DNA of 6,864 bases from Thermoleophilaceae bacterium. Lineage in GTDB: Bacteria; Actinomycetota; Thermoleophilia; Solirubrobacterales; Thermoleophilaceae. Shown here in pieces: positions 5,655 through 6,864 of this stretch (its first letter is position 1; the number at the start of each line of letters is the position of its first letter). Both the position numbers and the translations under genes were made by a program. Under the pieces are notes generated by a model. It did not search any database and was not told the origin of the DNA. It worked only from the letters and a program-made list of their open reading frames with translations. The stretch spans positions 1 to 6,864 of the forward strand of contig JACCXP010000164.1 in the NCBI GenBank assembly GCA_013696905.1. The letters run 5' to 3'.

Positions 5655-6826
5655 AAATCCCCCGCCGCCGGCAGGCCGACGTAGTTCTCGGCCAGGCTGC
5701 GGGCCGCCGCCTCTGAGCGCTCGAGGTACTCGAGCCGGGCCAGCTGCAGCCCCTGCTGGAACTCGCCGCCGCCGAGGTCGTGCAGCAGCTGGGTCATGTA
5801 GTTGGAGAAGTCCTGCGCGCGCCAGACGCGGCGCAGTGCGGCGGTCGAGTAGCCGTCGAGGCCGGCGCTCGAGCCGGTGCGGAACCAGTCGACGAGCGCT
5901 GCCGCGAGCAGGCGGACGTCGTTGACCGCGAGGTTGAGGCCCTTGGCTCCGGTGGGCGGGACGATGTGGGCCGCGTCGCCCGCGAGGAAGAGGCGCCCGT
6001 GCTGCATCGGCTCGGCGACGAAGCTGCGCAGCGGCGCGATGCCCTTCTCGAAGATCGGTCCCTCGCCGACGCTCCATCCCTCAGCCGCCAGGCGGGTCTG
6101 TAGCTCCTCCCAGATGCGCTCGTCGGGCCAGCGCTCGATGTCCTCGTCGGCCGGCACCTGCAGGTACAGGCGGCTGATCCTGGGCGAGCGCATCGAGTAG
6201 AGCGCGAAGCCGTTCTCGTGCCAGCCGTAGATGAGCTCGTCGGTGGTGGGGGCCGCCTCGGCGAGGATGCCGAGCCAGCCGAAGTCGTAGACCGACTCGT
6301 GCTCCGTGAGCACCCCGGGCGGGATCGATGGCCGGCAGACGCCGTGGAAGCCGTCGCAGCCCGCGATCGCGTCGCACGCGAGCTCGTGCTCGGAGCCTGC
6401 GTGGGTGTAGGTGATGCGCGGGCGCTGGCCGTCGAGGTCGTGGACTGCGACTTCAGAGACCTCGAAGTGGAGCGGCGCGCCGAGGTCGAGGCGCGCGGCG
6501 ATCAGGTCCTTGACCACCTCCTGCTGACCGTAGATCGTGATGTGGCGCCCCGTGAGCTCCGCCATGTCGATGTGCTGCGTGTGGCCGCGGTGGCGCAGGA
6601 AGACCCCGCGGTGCTCGAGCCCCTCACGCGCGAGCCGCTCGCCGACGCCTAGCTCGTGCAGGAGGTCGACCGTGTTCTGCTCGAGCAGCCCCGCGCGCAC
6701 GCGCTTCTTGACGTACTCGCGCGTCCTTGACTCGAGCACGACGCAGTCGATGCCCGCGCGCTCGAGCAGGAGGGCCAGCGTCAGGCCCGCCGGGCCGGCG
6801 CCGACGATGCCGACCTGAGCTCGCAT
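5651..6826 (-). CDS. pobA: 4-hydroxybenzoate 3-monooxygenase (FAD), forming protocatechuate
   Basis: A 391-residue class A flavoprotein monooxygenase that turns 4-hydroxybenzoate, O2 and NAD(P)H into protocatechuate for the beta-ketoadipate pathway. Visible: FAD motif GAGPAG (9-14), R44, the CDGFHG block (157-162), and GDAAHIVPPTGAKGLNLA (283-300). Residues known to bind or deprotonate substrate in the Pseudomonas enzyme are conserved: Y200, S211, R213, R219, Y221, P291, T292 and Y382 (Y201, S212, R214, R220, Y222, P293, T294, Y385 there). Length is normal (394 in Pseudomonas). The coenzyme-selecting helix reads ESRTREY (32-38) rather than the Pseudomonas ERQTPDY, so NADH use is possible. ATG at 6826 follows GGAGGGAGG at a slightly long ten-base spacing. 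It converges on the MetE-like gene. It takes the expected product of the P450, which supports a shared pathway. Its promoter lies beyond the edge. Confidence 0.96.
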   Translation of the reverse strand: MRAQVGIVGAGPAGLTLALLLERAGIDCVVLESRTREYVKKRVRAGLLEQNTVDLLHELGVGERLAREGLEHRGVFLRHRGHTQHIDMAELTGRHITIYGQQEVVKDLIAARLDLGAPLHFEVSEVAVHDLDGQRPRITYTHAGSEHELACDAIAGCDGFHGVCRPSIPPGVLTEHESVYDFGWLGILAEAAPTTDELIYGWHENGFALYSMRSPRISRLYLQVPADEDIERWPDERIWEELQTRLAAEGWSVGEGPIFEKGIAPLRSFVAEPMQHGRLFLAGDAAHIVPPTGAKGLNLAVNDVRLLAAALVDWFRTGSSAGLDGYSTAALRRVWRAQDFSNYMTQLLHDLGGGEFQQGLQLARLEYLERSEAAARSLAENYVGLPAAGDF

Positions 6827-6836
6827 GTGGCGATCG

Positions 6837-6845
6837 CCTCCCTCC
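6837..6845 (-). promoter_or_regulatory. Ribosome binding site of pobA
   Basis: GGAGGGAGG on the minus strand, ten bases before ATG at 6826. The spacing is a little long but no better start is available, and the FAD motif begins immediately after. Only 19 more bases lie beyond it in the window, too few to show a promoter or an upstream gene. Confidence 0.6.
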
Positions 6846-6864
6846 AGCAGCTTGCGCGGTCGCG

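Noticed and set aside
4770..6077. Minus-strand open frame of 435 codons crossing the end of pobA and the MetE-like gene
   Set aside because: It spans two well-supported convergent genes in a non-coding frame and its translation is Arg-rich with no domain.

Overview
This is a high-GC window (roughly 70% by eye) with strong G/C third-position bias, tight gene packing, start/stop overlaps and GTG starts. That fits a high-GC actinobacterium, possibly of the Thermoleophilia/Solirubrobacterales kind, but an alphaproteobacterium cannot be excluded. The phylum call is inference. I saw no rRNA, tRNA, CRISPR array, IS element or phage gene.

Layout. From about 4266 leftwards to the window edge runs a minus-strand operon: a CYP199-like cytochrome P450 (3058-4266), a [2Fe-2S] ferredoxin (2730-3053), an NADH:ferredoxin reductase (1492-2733), a lipoprotein substrate-binding protein of an ABC importer (395-1414), and the N-terminal third or less of a thiamine-diphosphate enzyme that runs off the edge (1-398). 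A 73-bp divergent control region (4267-4339) separates it from a plus-strand unit. That unit is a badly decayed aldehyde dehydrogenase (4340-4530) followed by a MetE-like zinc methyltransferase (4530-5654). Converging on it from the right is pobA, 4-hydroxybenzoate 3-monooxygenase (5651-6826, minus). The two convergent stop codons share one CTAG.

How the genes fit together. The P450 keeps every substrate-contact residue I remember from CYP199A4, the 4-methoxybenzoate O-demethylase of Rhodopseudomonas palustris, at one constant residue offset. Its two electron carriers are encoded directly downstream. PobA acts on 4-hydroxybenzoate, the product of 4-methoxybenzoate demethylation. The locus therefore reads as: aromatic acid uptake (ABC binding protein, inferred), P450 O-demethylation releasing formaldehyde, then PobA hydroxylation to protocatechuate. 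The dead aldehyde dehydrogenase resembles aromatic aldehyde dehydrogenases at both ends and may once have fed aldehydes such as anisaldehyde into the route. The TPP enzyme has a benzoylformate-decarboxylase-like His and could have made such an aldehyde, but this is speculative.

Most interesting points: a near-complete internal deletion of an aldehyde dehydrogenase that leaves only its two ends; loss of the TGATG coupling that probably drove translation of the MetE-like gene; a probable CTG start in a CTGA overlap; a bulged hairpin before the binding-protein gene; and a single-domain MetE-like protein in an O-demethylation locus.
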